Below, piece after piece: positions 1-8,043 of a DNA stretch of 64,000 bases. Positions within the stretch are counted from its first letter, which is position 1. Every line of letters begins with the position of its first letter. The position numbers and the translations under genes are program-made. The DNA comes from Bacillus sp. T3. Its GTDB lineage: Bacteria > Bacillota > Bacilli > Bacillales > Cytobacillaceae. Below the pieces are notes generated by a model, which was not told the DNA's origin, searched no databases, and saw nothing but the letters and a program-made list of their open reading frames with translations. The stretch spans positions 992,001 through 1,056,000 of the forward strand of contig NZ_CP137761.1 of NCBI RefSeq assembly GCF_033449965.1. Direction: 5' to 3'.

Positions 1-338
1 ATGATTCCCTCATGTATTTTATGATATAAGACCTTTAAGTAAAGTGGACTATTATCGTGTTTTTTTCCTCTAATATGAAAAGCTGCATCACTATTTTTCT
101 CGTTGATGGTTCCTGCCAGTATTTTGTTTAAATCTTCAGCTTCAAATAAGTCTACTAATCTTTTAGCTTTCAGCTCGTCACTGGTATAACCAAATATGGA
201 GCAAAAGTATGTGTTCGCAAACAATTGGTCTCCATTTTCATTTATCAAAATGATAGCAATCTTTAATTCCTTATAAACTCGATTTATATCTTCTTCATTG
301 ATAAAATCATATTGTGTAAATCGTATTTCGTTTTCCAT
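1..338 (-). CDS. PAS-domain protein, C-terminus outside window
   Basis: An open frame runs off the left edge and starts at the ATG at 338-336, preceded by AGGGGG. The first ~112 residues include a PAS-like stretch (LKIAIILINENGDQLFANTY followed by FGYTSDELKAK), typical of the N-terminal sensor part of Bacillus PAS/LuxR-type or signalling proteins. The output domain is not visible, so the function cannot be assigned. It is divergent from the Mta-like gene. Confidence 0.75.
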   Translation of the reverse strand, partial: MENEIRFTQYDFINEEDINRVYKELKIAIILINENGDQLFANTYFCSIFGYTSDELKAKRLVDLFEAEDLNKILAGTINEKNSDAAFHIRGKKHDNSPLYLKVLYHKIHEGI

Positions 339-592
339 TTCGTTAGCCCCCTAAGTAATCAACGAAACGAAATACAGTGGCAGCAAGTCAGGAAAAGTCA
401 CTATTTATCAACTTTTTTACTACATGTAAAAATTTTCCCGTACCTTTTAATGTTATAAAAAAATCAGTAAAAAACCGACGACTTTTATCACATTTTTTAG
501 TGCTTTATCATAGAAAAGCGCTGTTTTTTTCCAGTGGAGACGGTAGATATTAAAAAATGAGAGCTAATTAAATATTGAATTATGAAAACCTA

Positions 593-623
593 TTGACCTT
601 TACGCAGCGTAAAGGTGTAACTT
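593..623 (+). promoter_or_regulatory. MerR-type promoter with operator in a 19-bp spacer
   Basis: A -35 TTGACC (593-598) and a -10 TAACTT (618-623) are separated by 19 bp. The spacer region holds a perfect inverted repeat, CCTTTACG-CAG-CGTAAAGG (597-615). A long 19-bp spacer with a centred dyad is the hallmark of promoters activated by MerR-family regulators, and it lies directly before the Mta-like gene, so autoactivation is inferred. Confidence 0.8.
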
Positions 624-645
624 AAGGATGTGGGGAGGTAATCGC

Positions 646-1413
646 ATGGAATATACAGTGCAAAAGCTGGCCAGTCTCGCTGGAGTAAGTACGAGAACGT
701 TACGGTATTATGATGAAATTGGGATTCTTAAGCCGGCAAGGATCAATTCATCAGGATACCGGATCTACGGTCAAGATGAAGTAAACAAACTTCAGCAAAT
801 TTTATTTTACCGTGAATTAGGAGTGAATCTCGAAGCAATCAGAGAAATCGTAACCGCTCCTACCTTTGATGGTGCCAAAGCGCTGAAAGAACATCGCGAA
901 AAGCTCCTTGAAAGACGGCAACAATTAGAATTATTAATTGCCAACGTTGAAAAAACGCTTGCCTTAACCGAAGGGAGAATAACGATGAGTGATAAAGAAA
1001 AGTTTGAAGGATTTAAGAAAAAGCTAATAGATGACAACGAGCAAAAATATGGAAAAGAGATCCGCGCGAAGTACGGCGAAGATGTCGTGGAAAAATCAAA
1101 TGCGAAAATGATGAACATGACCCAGGAGCAATTTGATGAATCCACGGCGTTAGCAGAACAAATTCACATCACCTTAGCTGAAGCGTTCAAAACAGGTAAC
1201 CCGGCAGGAGAGCTAGCTCAAAAAACAGCTGACCTACACAAAAAATGGCTCATGTTCCACTGGCCGCAATATAGTAAAGAGGCTCATGCCGGTCTAGCGC
1301 AAATGTATGTCGATGATGAACGGTTTACCGCCTACTATGACAAAGATCAACCAGGTGCCGCACAATTCCTACGAGATGCTATTCAAATCTACACAGGGAT
1401 GAAACAACAGTAA
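646..1413 (+). CDS. MerR family activator with TipAS domain (Mta-like)
   Basis: The protein is 255 aa, starting at the ATG at 646 after GGGGAGG; an upstream in-frame ATG at 628 lacks a ribosome site. Residues ~1-70 form a MerR winged helix (VSTRTLRYYDEIGILKP), ~75-110 the antiparallel coiled coil, and ~135-250 a TipAS-like drug-recognition domain. Size and layout match B. subtilis Mta (~257 aa), a global activator of multidrug efflux genes. The MerR-type operator immediately upstream indicates autoregulation. No efflux gene is adjacent, as for Mta. The inducer is unknown. Confidence 0.85.
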   Translation: MEYTVQKLASLAGVSTRTLRYYDEIGILKPARINSSGYRIYGQDEVNKLQQILFYRELGVNLEAIREIVTAPTFDGAKALKEHREKLLERRQQLELLIANVEKTLALTEGRITMSDKEKFEGFKKKLIDDNEQKYGKEIRAKYGEDVVEKSNAKMMNMTQEQFDESTALAEQIHITLAEAFKTGNPAGELAQKTADLHKKWLMFHWPQYSKEAHAGLAQMYVDDERFTAYYDKDQPGAAQFLRDAIQIYTGMKQQ

Positions 1414-1426
1414 TAACTTATCTTGA

Positions 1427-1458
1427 GAGCGACTAGCATCATACTGGTCGCTTTTTTT
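1427..1458 (+). terminator. Rho-independent terminator after the Mta-like gene
   Basis: An AGCGAC stem pairs with GTCGCT and is followed by eight T residues. Confidence 0.8.
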
Positions 1459-1531
1459 TGTGGAAAAACACTGATTTTTCTGTTAAATGGTATAATTAAT
1501 TCAATGAATTGATTTGAAAAGGATGGGGCAA

Positions 1532-2365
1532 ATGGGGGATAAATTAAGAGTTTCACTTGTGCAAATGAGAGTAACCAATCAAGTTGTAGAAAATGTTAAC
1601 ACCGCGATAGAATTAATTCGCGAAGCTGCAAAAAGCAAACCGGATGTAGTAGTGCTACCTGAAAATTTTCATATCATGGGACGGAAAAGTGAGTTTTTTG
1701 AAGCAGCAGAGACCATTGATGGTCCAACCTTAACAACCTTAAAGGATTTAGCAAAAGAACTCGAACTTTACATAGTCGCAGGAACGATGTATCTCCGTGA
1801 AGATGGGCAGGGAAAATTAAAGAACACCTGCTGCGTCATCAATCCAGAGGGTGAAATACAGGATACTTATGAAAAAGTTCACACCTTTAGTGCACAAATC
1901 GGTGACGTGGCGATTGATGGCAGCAAAGTCGAGGAAGCTGGAGATAAACTGGTTGTGACGAATATTAAAGGTGTACCGGTGGGTTTGAGTGTTTGTTTTG
2001 ATATTCGTTTTCCTGAAATGTTCAGGATATTAGCTTTAAGGGGAGCAAAGGTAATCCTAACACCAGCGATTTTCTTACTTCATACGGGTAAAGATCATTG
2101 GGAGGTGCTTCTCCGTGCAAGAGCGATTGAAAATCAAGTCTATATGGTTGCGCCAGCTACCTTCGGGAAATTTCCGCCTCATAATGAATGGAGTTACGGC
2201 AGAAGTATGGTTGTCGATCCATGGGGTGTCGTAACTGCACAAGCTTCCGATCAAACCTGTGTCATCACCTCTGATCTTGACTTAGTCTATGTTGAGAATG
2301 TTCGAAAACGGGTGCCAACACTAAGCAGGCGCCGTCCAGACGTGTACGACTGGTCTGAGTATTAG
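1532..2365 (+). CDS. Carbon-nitrogen hydrolase (nitrilase superfamily)
   Basis: The ATG at 1532 is preceded by AAAAGGA at a good distance and gives 277 aa; an in-frame TTG at 1514 is less likely. The three catalytic residues of the superfamily are visible: Glu in VVLPENFHIMG, Lys in TYEKVHTFS and Cys in GLSVCFDIRFPEMFR. Members hydrolyse amides such as omega-amidase substrates or deaminated glutathione; the substrate cannot be read from sequence. It is a cytoplasmic, single-gene unit with TATAAT at 1491-1496 upstream and a shared terminator downstream. Confidence 0.85.
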   Translation: MGDKLRVSLVQMRVTNQVVENVNTAIELIREAAKSKPDVVVLPENFHIMGRKSEFFEAAETIDGPTLTTLKDLAKELELYIVAGTMYLREDGQGKLKNTCCVINPEGEIQDTYEKVHTFSAQIGDVAIDGSKVEEAGDKLVVTNIKGVPVGLSVCFDIRFPEMFRILALRGAKVILTPAIFLLHTGKDHWEVLLRARAIENQVYMVAPATFGKFPPHNEWSYGRSMVVDPWGVVTAQASDQTCVITSDLDLVYVENVRKRVPTLSRRRPDVYDWSEY

Positions 2366-2382
2366 AATCTAATCAAAATCAA

Positions 2383-2417
2383 AAAAAATCACTCCATTAT
2401 TTATGAAGTGATTTTTT
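2383..2417. terminator. Bidirectional terminator
   Basis: An 11-bp perfect stem AAAAAATCACT / AGTGATTTTTT sits between convergent genes. Confidence 0.8.
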
Positions 2418-2434
2418 CTTTGTTAGAGGGAAAA

Positions 2435-2716
2435 TTAGCCTTGTTTAACTTCTTCCCAATAATATTGAATGGCTTCCTTACGCACGACCTCAGGACATTC
2501 AACTTCGTCTCCCCAATGGTCATAATTGTTTTCACCGTTGATATGGTGAATATCAACACTATAGAATTTATCTTTGTATTTAAAGATTACGACGATCATT
2601 TCAGAATAACCGGCATCATCATTTCCTAGCTCCTGGATAAATTCAAGCCCGTATGCTTCATGGCTTCTTCCTTCTGCAACTGATTCAAGAATAATATTCT
2701 TAGGGAACTTCATCAT
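2435..2716 (-). CDS. Small hypothetical protein, 92-93 aa
   Basis: The frame starts at one of two consecutive ATG codons behind AAGGAG; the second (MKFPKN) has the better spacing. The product is soluble and acidic, with no signal peptide or membrane segment. I do not recognise the family. It ends in the terminator shared with the hydrolase. Confidence 0.65.
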   Translation of the reverse strand: MMKFPKNIILESVAEGRSHEAYGLEFIQELGNDDAGYSEMIVVIFKYKDKFYSVDIHHINGENNYDHWGDEVECPEVVRKEAIQYYWEEVKQG

Positions 2717-2920
2717 TATCGCTCCTTCATTTTTATAAGCGTATTTTAATACGCTACTAAATAAAAAGAAATAACCTATGCTATATTAATGTGTCTAATT
2801 TGTGACAAAAGCAAACGGGGTACAATAACTAGAAAGAGAATATAACAAAAGGATTTCGATTTTCATAAAGTTATTAAGGTTAACACTGTTATTTAATGAA
2901 GTCTTAATAAATATTTATGA

Positions 2921-2949
2921 TTGACTGTATACCTACCTGGGTATATTAT
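2921..2949 (+). promoter_or_regulatory. SigA promoter overlapped by a CsoR/CstR-like operator
   Basis: TTGACT (2921-2926), a 17-bp spacer and TATTAT (2944-2949) form a strong promoter. The spacer contains TATACC (2928-2933) and GGTATA (2940-2945), an inverted repeat resembling the ATACC...GGTAT sites of the CsoR family of copper or persulfide sensors. It overlaps the -10, so repression is inferred. It drives the HesB-like gene. Confidence 0.6.
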
Positions 2950-2987
2950 ATAGTGGAACAATTTTTTAAGTTATGGAGGTTAACTAT

Positions 2988-3275
2988 ATGGTGAAAATTA
3001 CACAAGCTGCAATATCTGCAATAACGAAAGAAGTCCAGGACGTTATGAACGAAGGTAAAATGCCCCTTATTCGTTTAACGATGGGCATTGGCTGAGGGGG
3101 TCCACAGCTTCGTTTGGCTCTGGAAGAGTCAGCTTTAGAAAATGATGAAATAACAGAAATCAGCGGTATCCAGTTTCTGGTAAATGAAAGAGATAAGGTA
3201 TATTTTGATAATGCAAAAATTGATTTTACTAACAATTTATTCGGTGGCGGACAATTCAAAGTGCTCAAAGTTTAA
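2988..3275 (+). CDS. HesB-like protein, probable selenoprotein (UGA at codon 36)
   Basis: The ATG at 2988 follows GGAGGT (2975-2980). The frame continues for 95 residues to a TAA if the TGA at 3093-3095 (codon 36) is read through. Around it the protein reads RLTMGIG-U-GGPQLRLALEE, and the frame after TGA remains protein-like to the end (VYFDNAKIDF then NNLFGGGQFKV). IscA/HesB-fold proteins have a conserved Cys at this place, and HesB-like members with selenocysteine in a UGGP motif are a known bacterial selenoprotein family. A hairpin follows the UGA. The role is probably in Fe-S or sulfur handling. The alternative is a nonsense mutation of a Cys codon. No selenocysteine machinery lies in this window. 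Confidence 0.75.
3091..3133 (+). other. Candidate bacterial SECIS hairpin
   Basis: GCTGA (3091-3095, containing the UGA) can pair with TCAGC (3129-3133). Inside, TCCA-c-AGCT (3101-3109) pairs with GGCT-c-TGGA (3116-3124) around the apical loop TCGTTT, which has an exposed G. The loop begins 15 nt after the UGA, close to the spacing of bacterial SECIS elements, which sit inside the coding region. The pairing was done by eye. Confidence 0.5.
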
Positions 3276-3277
3276 AT

Positions 3278-3340
3278 AGTTAATAGAAAGAGCCTGTCAA
3301 CACGCCTAAATTAGCGGGAGACAGGCTCTTTCTATTAACT
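3278..3340 (+). terminator. Long hairpin after the HesB-like gene
   Basis: A perfect 21-bp inverted repeat has arms at 3278-3298 and 3320-3340. The T tract (CTCTTTC) is weak, so termination is likely but the unusually long stem may also stabilise the mRNA. Confidence 0.6.
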
Positions 3341-3707
3341 GTCATCTACAAAATAATCAAATATAAAAAAGTAAAATAATAAGTGCTAAACTCTGTAATT
3401 ATCTCTCCAATAGTCTTAATACCTGCGACTATTATTATAATGGAGAAAATAAAAAGAAGGACCGGTAAAATGAAATGTTTGAATATCACAGAAAAAACCC
3501 CTTTTCACAGCGGAATTTTGATTATGAAATATTCTAAATATCCATTATTAAAATAATAAAAGATTATTGTTAACTTTTTATAAATTTACAACTTAGTTAT
3601 AATCACGAACAAATGGTCCTTACACAATAATCCGTAATATTAATGACTAGTAATGGAAACAAAAAAACCGAAAAACCCAGTATTAATGGTTTTCGGCTTT
3701 TTTTAGG
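3341..3707. other. Intergenic stretch with ancestral tRNA terminator
   Basis: I see no convincing gene. A 28-codon frame at ~3471 behind AAGGA is too short to support. At 3661-3704 a hairpin (A-run, ACCGAAAAACC, then GGTTTTCGG, T-run) probably was the terminator of tRNA-Ala(GGC) before the element inserted. Confidence 0.5.
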
Positions 3708-3750
3708 ATGGAGAATAGGGGGCTCGAACCCCTGACCTCAACGCTGCCAG
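3708..3750 (-). repeat. attL: 43-bp duplicate of the tRNA-Ala 3' half
   Basis: This stretch is identical to 18095-18137, from just beyond the discriminator base through the T arm to the anticodon loop. The sequence diverges from the tRNA immediately after position 3750, so it is a tRNA remnant and not a functional gene. Confidence 0.9.
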
Positions 3751-3917
3751 TGAAGCGAGTAGGTTTTCTAGATTAAGAGATTTGCAATAGTAGGCTTGAT
3801 AAACTAAGGTAATTAAGACATTCAACTTTATATATCCGAGGATTTGGGATAACTCCAAATAGAAAAAGTGTGACCAAAAATGTGACCATTACAAATAACT
3901 TAATTCATTCTAGTTAA

Positions 3918-4331
3918 TCAAATTAATAACTTGATTTGGTCAAGAAATATTTCACCTTTAATAATTAAATCTGCAGGGGAATCAATGATTTCAATACGAA
4001 CATTTTTTTTACCTACATTAAAAATCCTATAGATGCAATAATTCTCCATGTTCTTAAACATCCAATCCCATTCTTTTCTTGAAAAATCTACTTGTGATTT
4101 ATTATCCGATGGTGTTGATTTTACCTCAATATATTTTATAGAATTATTTTCTTCAATAACAAAATCATAAGGCAAGTAGCTTTCATTTTGTAGGTTATTC
4201 CATGTAACTCTAATAATCATCATGTTGTTTTTATATAATTCAAATCCAGTATTATTTTCTAAAAGCCGTAATTCGCTATGTCTGTTTCTGTATTGTGTTT
4301 TTAGATAATAATAAGTTGCAACTTCCCCCAT
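3918..4331 (-). CDS. DUF3883-type PD-(D/E)XK-like domain, split from the upstream ATPase
   Basis: The 137-aa frame starts MGEVATYYYLK and has a nuclease-like core: Asp in LPYDFVIEE (~56), then Glu and Lys in YIEVKST (~69 and 71). DUF3883 domains normally form the C-terminus of sacsin/GHKL ATPases and begin with a KWGE-like motif. The preceding frame ends in KWG and one base shift would continue it into this frame, so this is most simply the C-terminal domain of the 4301-7882 gene. Translation as a separate protein from the overlapping ATG is possible. Confidence 0.7.
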   Translation of the reverse strand: MGEVATYYYLKTQYRNRHSELRLLENNTGFELYKNNMMIIRVTWNNLQNESYLPYDFVIEENNSIKYIEVKSTPSDNKSQVDFSRKEWDWMFKNMENYCIYRIFNVGKKNVRIEIIDSPADLIIKGEIFLDQIKLLI

Positions 4332-7300
4332 TTTCCAATGTCAACTTTAACATCATCGTCTTGGATAGTATCGTATTCTTTATTATCATCATTTATAATT
4401 GTAGAATTTAAATTCCTATTAAATACATTCAAGGTAGAGTAATTAATATCTGATGCTTTTACCTCTGGAGAAAAAATGGTAAGTTGATTATTTGGAGAAT
4501 CATTAGAATCTTCAGTATTAGTATGTTCATCATTCTCAAATTCTCTACTATTAGAATGGTCCTCTTTATAAAATTTTTCTTCACTTAAAACAGAATTTGA
4601 ATATGTGAAAAATTTATAATCTCTCTCCAAAAACCATTTTTTCAATTGATTTAAATCAAGCTGTAAAATCAATGTTAATTCATTTTCTATATTCTCAAGA
4701 CCAAAATAACTACATAAAGAATTGCTTAGAGAATACAAGGTAAGTGGACTATTCCATTCATCAGCATAATAAAAATTAAAATTATTGTCGTACCAAGTAT
4801 TAGTCTTTTGCCTATAAATGATGACATTATTAACTTCATAAACTAGTTCCATCATTTCAACTTTATAAAAATTTGTCCTTTGTAATTTCTCATTAAACCT
4901 TTGATGAACAGGTTTAGGATCTTCATAGGTAAAATTTGAATACAAACTACATATATAATCAATCTTTTCCTTTAGCTGAATAAATAGATTATCATCATGT
5001 TTTCTAATTTTTGTTTTTAATTCTAAATTATTATAAGAAATAATTGGGATTTCAAAAAGATTACAAATCTCCTTTTGTTCATTGAGTTGTATGGTTGTTG
5101 GAATTTTTATAAAGTATTCCGAATTAGCAGGTTGCGCTACCCCAGCGACCATGAAACAAAACAATTGATTAAGGTTTCTATAAGTATCATCAGTTGCCAA
5201 TAACTTTCCTGTGCTATTCCATAATTTAATTTTTTCAATTACTTCTTTTTCTGATTCTTTATTCTGAAGTAACAAATGTTTATAAAGTAAGGATATAATA
5301 TCTACCTTTTTGTGTGAAAAATCCTCATTACTTATTATTTTAAATACATTTAAAATATCATCTACATCAAGAATTCTTTTTAATTTCAAAAATTCTATTT
5401 GTTCTTCAGTTAAGGTAATATCAAGATCAACTACTGGTAAATATTCTGAAAGTAAGGATCTTAATTTTGGAGTGTATATGTCCACAGACTTATAAACCTT
5501 CCTATCAAATGAAGGTATACTTGGGAAATTACAAACTCTATATTGAATATAAGAATCAATTTTATTATCACTAATCATTGTATGATAACTTGTATCTATA
5601 CTTAGTTCATGAAGTGCTATCCAATATTCTTGAAATATTATCTTCCAGAATATTTTTGCGAAAGAATAGTCGCTAAGAAATTCCATAAATTCGACATATA
5701 CAAAATTATTTATTTGGTGTTGTGAATCCCTATATCCATAAGTTCTTGAGGGGTAGATATTACTTGAATCTATGTAATCAGTTAAATAGGTTGAGATCTG
5801 CGGGTAATTACTTTGCAAAGTACGTCTATAGGTTTTTCCTCTTTCTGGGAAAATCTTTACTTTTTCTCTAACACCTATTTTTAAGAATAAATCCTTCCAA
5901 CCAGATATATCTTCCCGTTTTTCAACGTAATTTTCAGAAATAAAATTACCATCATTAAGAATATTTTCTATTTTTAATTCTGGATCATATAAATTTGATA
6001 AATAACATTTTTCGGGTAACAGAATTTTTGATTTTGAGGTAAGTAGCCATAGCTTTTTTAGCTTTTGATAGTCAAGGTCACTCAATTTACCACTTTTGTA
6101 TACTTTAAATACAAATTGACCAACTATAATAGCATTACTTGCATTAATTAATTTATGTTCTATCATGTGATAAATTGATCTTCTTAATATTTCAATTTCG
6201 GATGAATCCTTTACACCAATTGAATTCAACCATTCATTTTTGTTTTTGTCACTTTGAATGTGCTCAAGTATGTATGGATGCAAAAATTCTAATTGAATAA
6301 AGTCAAATTCTCTACCATTCTTTAATGGATAATAAATAGTACTAGGGCTACAAAGGTTACATCCTTTGCTTAACAAAAAATTAATATCATTTAGCTTTTT
6401 GAGCCAATCTTCTTGTTTTTTTTCCGTGGTGGAATTAATGAAAAATAAAATAAGCTTTAAATTATTTTCAGGAATTTTTATTATTTCTTGAAAATTAAAC
6501 CACTCTATCAATTTAGTAAGCTTTTCAAAATTAAATGTTTGTGCTCCTAATGCTATTAATTTATTAGTATTATTAATTGTTGATGCTGCGATAAAATATT
6601 TATCATCATAAAATTTTTCAATAATCTTGGTATCGAAATAATCAGAGAGATTAATTTGATCTATCAGACATTCATTAACTTTTAGCAATTTACCATTTAT
6701 TCGCCCTGGAATAAATCCAATATTACTAATTGCATATTCCAATCCTTCGTTATAACTTTTTTTTACTTTTGTATTTGGCTGGGGAAATTTCTCTTTTATT
6801 AAGCAAGTTATTTGATTTTTATAAATAGAATTGGCAAGCTCAGAAAGCCATATAATTTTATAATGAGCTATTTGGAATAATAAGAAAAAGTTCCAATCAT
6901 TCTCTAACAAATCAGACCTTTCAGCATTTAAAATAAAGTCGCCATTTATTAAAAAAGGAAATTGCATATTTAATTTAGTTGGTAAATAAGAATAAATTAA
7001 CGATTCCTTAACACGAACTAATTTTCCGTCCTCAATCTTTGCAGCAAATGTCAATTTTGTCTTGTTTGTTAATTTTAATTTTTCAGGACATTCTTGATCT
7101 GACAATTGGTTTAACTTTTTCTTTAGCTCTGCAGGAACATTAATGATAAAATCTTTTATCAGCCATGTACTCCTAATTTGTTCATTGTAATAGATTTGAT
7201 TGAACCCATTTATTTCTTTTTTTTCAACTTTAAAGAGTCGATTTGATTTATCATAAAAAGAGATTGTTACGACATTTCTTAAAAAAAGAGTTATTTGGGG

Positions 7301-7882
7301 GTCTTTAAAAACCTCAGTAATCTCTTCTAATATTCTTTTTTTACTATCTATGGAGATAATTGTGGTTACTTTCTCTTTGTCTATGTATAAGTTTACTTCA
7401 CTTGGAATTTCATTTTCAGACCAAATAGGTATAATTTGCCAAGGATAATCATTTTTTTCTCTCCATAATTTGTAATCCTTGTCAAATCTAAAAACAAAAT
7501 TATTAGATTTGATATAAACACAAGGTGAAATTCCAAAAACGGATTTGAAGCCAATACCTTTATAACCAGTTTTTTCGGTATCCTTTGCTTTACCACTGTC
7601 ACCACTAGCTACATTGGAAATCCCTCTTACATCATCATTTGAAAAATGTTTTCCACTATGGGAAAAGATAAGATAATTATCAGTTAAGATAAAATCTACT
7701 TTAACTCCTTCTCCTGGTTGTTTTGGTGAATCATCGGCATTTTGTAAGAGCTCAAATACAAATCTGTTTGTACTTCCGAAAACAGTACTAGTTAAAACAT
7801 TGAGTAGACTTGCCAAACTTTTTGAATTATCATCATTTCTTGCTTTTATATAGAACAATTCTTCAATTAGCGACTGTTCCAT
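4301..7882 (-). CDS. Large GHKL (sacsin-like) ATPase, probable defence protein
   Basis: The frame encodes 1193 aa. Residues 44-51 (ELLQNADD) are the N box and 106-114 (GYKGIGFKS) a glycine box of the Bergerat ATP-binding fold, as in sacsin/Hsp90-like proteins. The middle ~900 residues are unrecognised. In a run of five G (minus strand, 4325-4329) the frame shifts out of the DUF3883 domain; one extra G would give a single ~1321-aa protein. Large GHKL-DUF3883 proteins occur in defence islands and phage-resistance cargo. It lies 161 bp downstream of the Lamassu-like pair on the same strand and could be cotranscribed. Function is inferred only. Confidence 0.75.
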   Translation of the reverse strand: MEQSLIEELFYIKARNDDNSKSLASLLNVLTSTVFGSTNRFVFELLQNADDSPKQPGEGVKVDFILTDNYLIFSHSGKHFSNDDVRGISNVASGDSGKAKDTEKTGYKGIGFKSVFGISPCVYIKSNNFVFRFDKDYKLWREKNDYPWQIIPIWSENEIPSEVNLYIDKEKVTTIISIDSKKRILEEITEVFKDPQITLFLRNVVTISFYDKSNRLFKVEKKEINGFNQIYYNEQIRSTWLIKDFIINVPAELKKKLNQLSDQECPEKLKLTNKTKLTFAAKIEDGKLVRVKESLIYSYLPTKLNMQFPFLINGDFILNAERSDLLENDWNFFLLFQIAHYKIIWLSELANSIYKNQITCLIKEKFPQPNTKVKKSYNEGLEYAISNIGFIPGRINGKLLKVNECLIDQINLSDYFDTKIIEKFYDDKYFIAASTINNTNKLIALGAQTFNFEKLTKLIEWFNFQEIIKIPENNLKLILFFINSTTEKKQEDWLKKLNDINFLLSKGCNLCSPSTIYYPLKNGREFDFIQLEFLHPYILEHIQSDKNKNEWLNSIGVKDSSEIEILRRSIYHMIEHKLINASNAIIVGQFVFKVYKSGKLSDLDYQKLKKLWLLTSKSKILLPEKCYLSNLYDPELKIENILNDGNFISENYVEKREDISGWKDLFLKIGVREKVKIFPERGKTYRRTLQSNYPQISTYLTDYIDSSNIYPSRTYGYRDSQHQINNFVYVEFMEFLSDYSFAKIFWKIIFQEYWIALHELSIDTSYHTMISDNKIDSYIQYRVCNFPSIPSFDRKVYKSVDIYTPKLRSLLSEYLPVVDLDITLTEEQIEFLKLKRILDVDDILNVFKIISNEDFSHKKVDIISLLYKHLLLQNKESEKEVIEKIKLWNSTGKLLATDDTYRNLNQLFCFMVAGVAQPANSEYFIKIPTTIQLNEQKEICNLFEIPIISYNNLELKTKIRKHDDNLFIQLKEKIDYICSLYSNFTYEDPKPVHQRFNEKLQRTNFYKVEMMELVYEVNNVIIYRQKTNTWYDNNFNFYYADEWNSPLTLYSLSNSLCSYFGLENIENELTLILQLDLNQLKKWFLERDYKFFTYSNSVLSEEKFYKEDHSNSREFENDEHTNTEDSNDSPNNQLTIFSPEVKASDINYSTLNVFNRNLNSTIINDDNKEYDTIQDDDVKVDIGKWGKLQLIII

Positions 7883-8043
7883 GAATTTAATTCTCCTTTA
7901 TTGCAGCTTTTTATTAATTTACAAAAGCATCAATACATTTTTTGTCGTAAATTGTCTGTTTTTGATCTTGCTTTTACTGAATTAACAATTAAATCAGTCA
8001 CTATTAAGGTGCAATTAATCTTTCGAAACAAAAGTCTAATTGA

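Noticed and set aside
2984..3268. Minus-strand 94-codon frame opposite the HesB-like gene
   Set aside because: It is a shadow frame. The plus strand has promoter, ribosome site, family motif and terminator.
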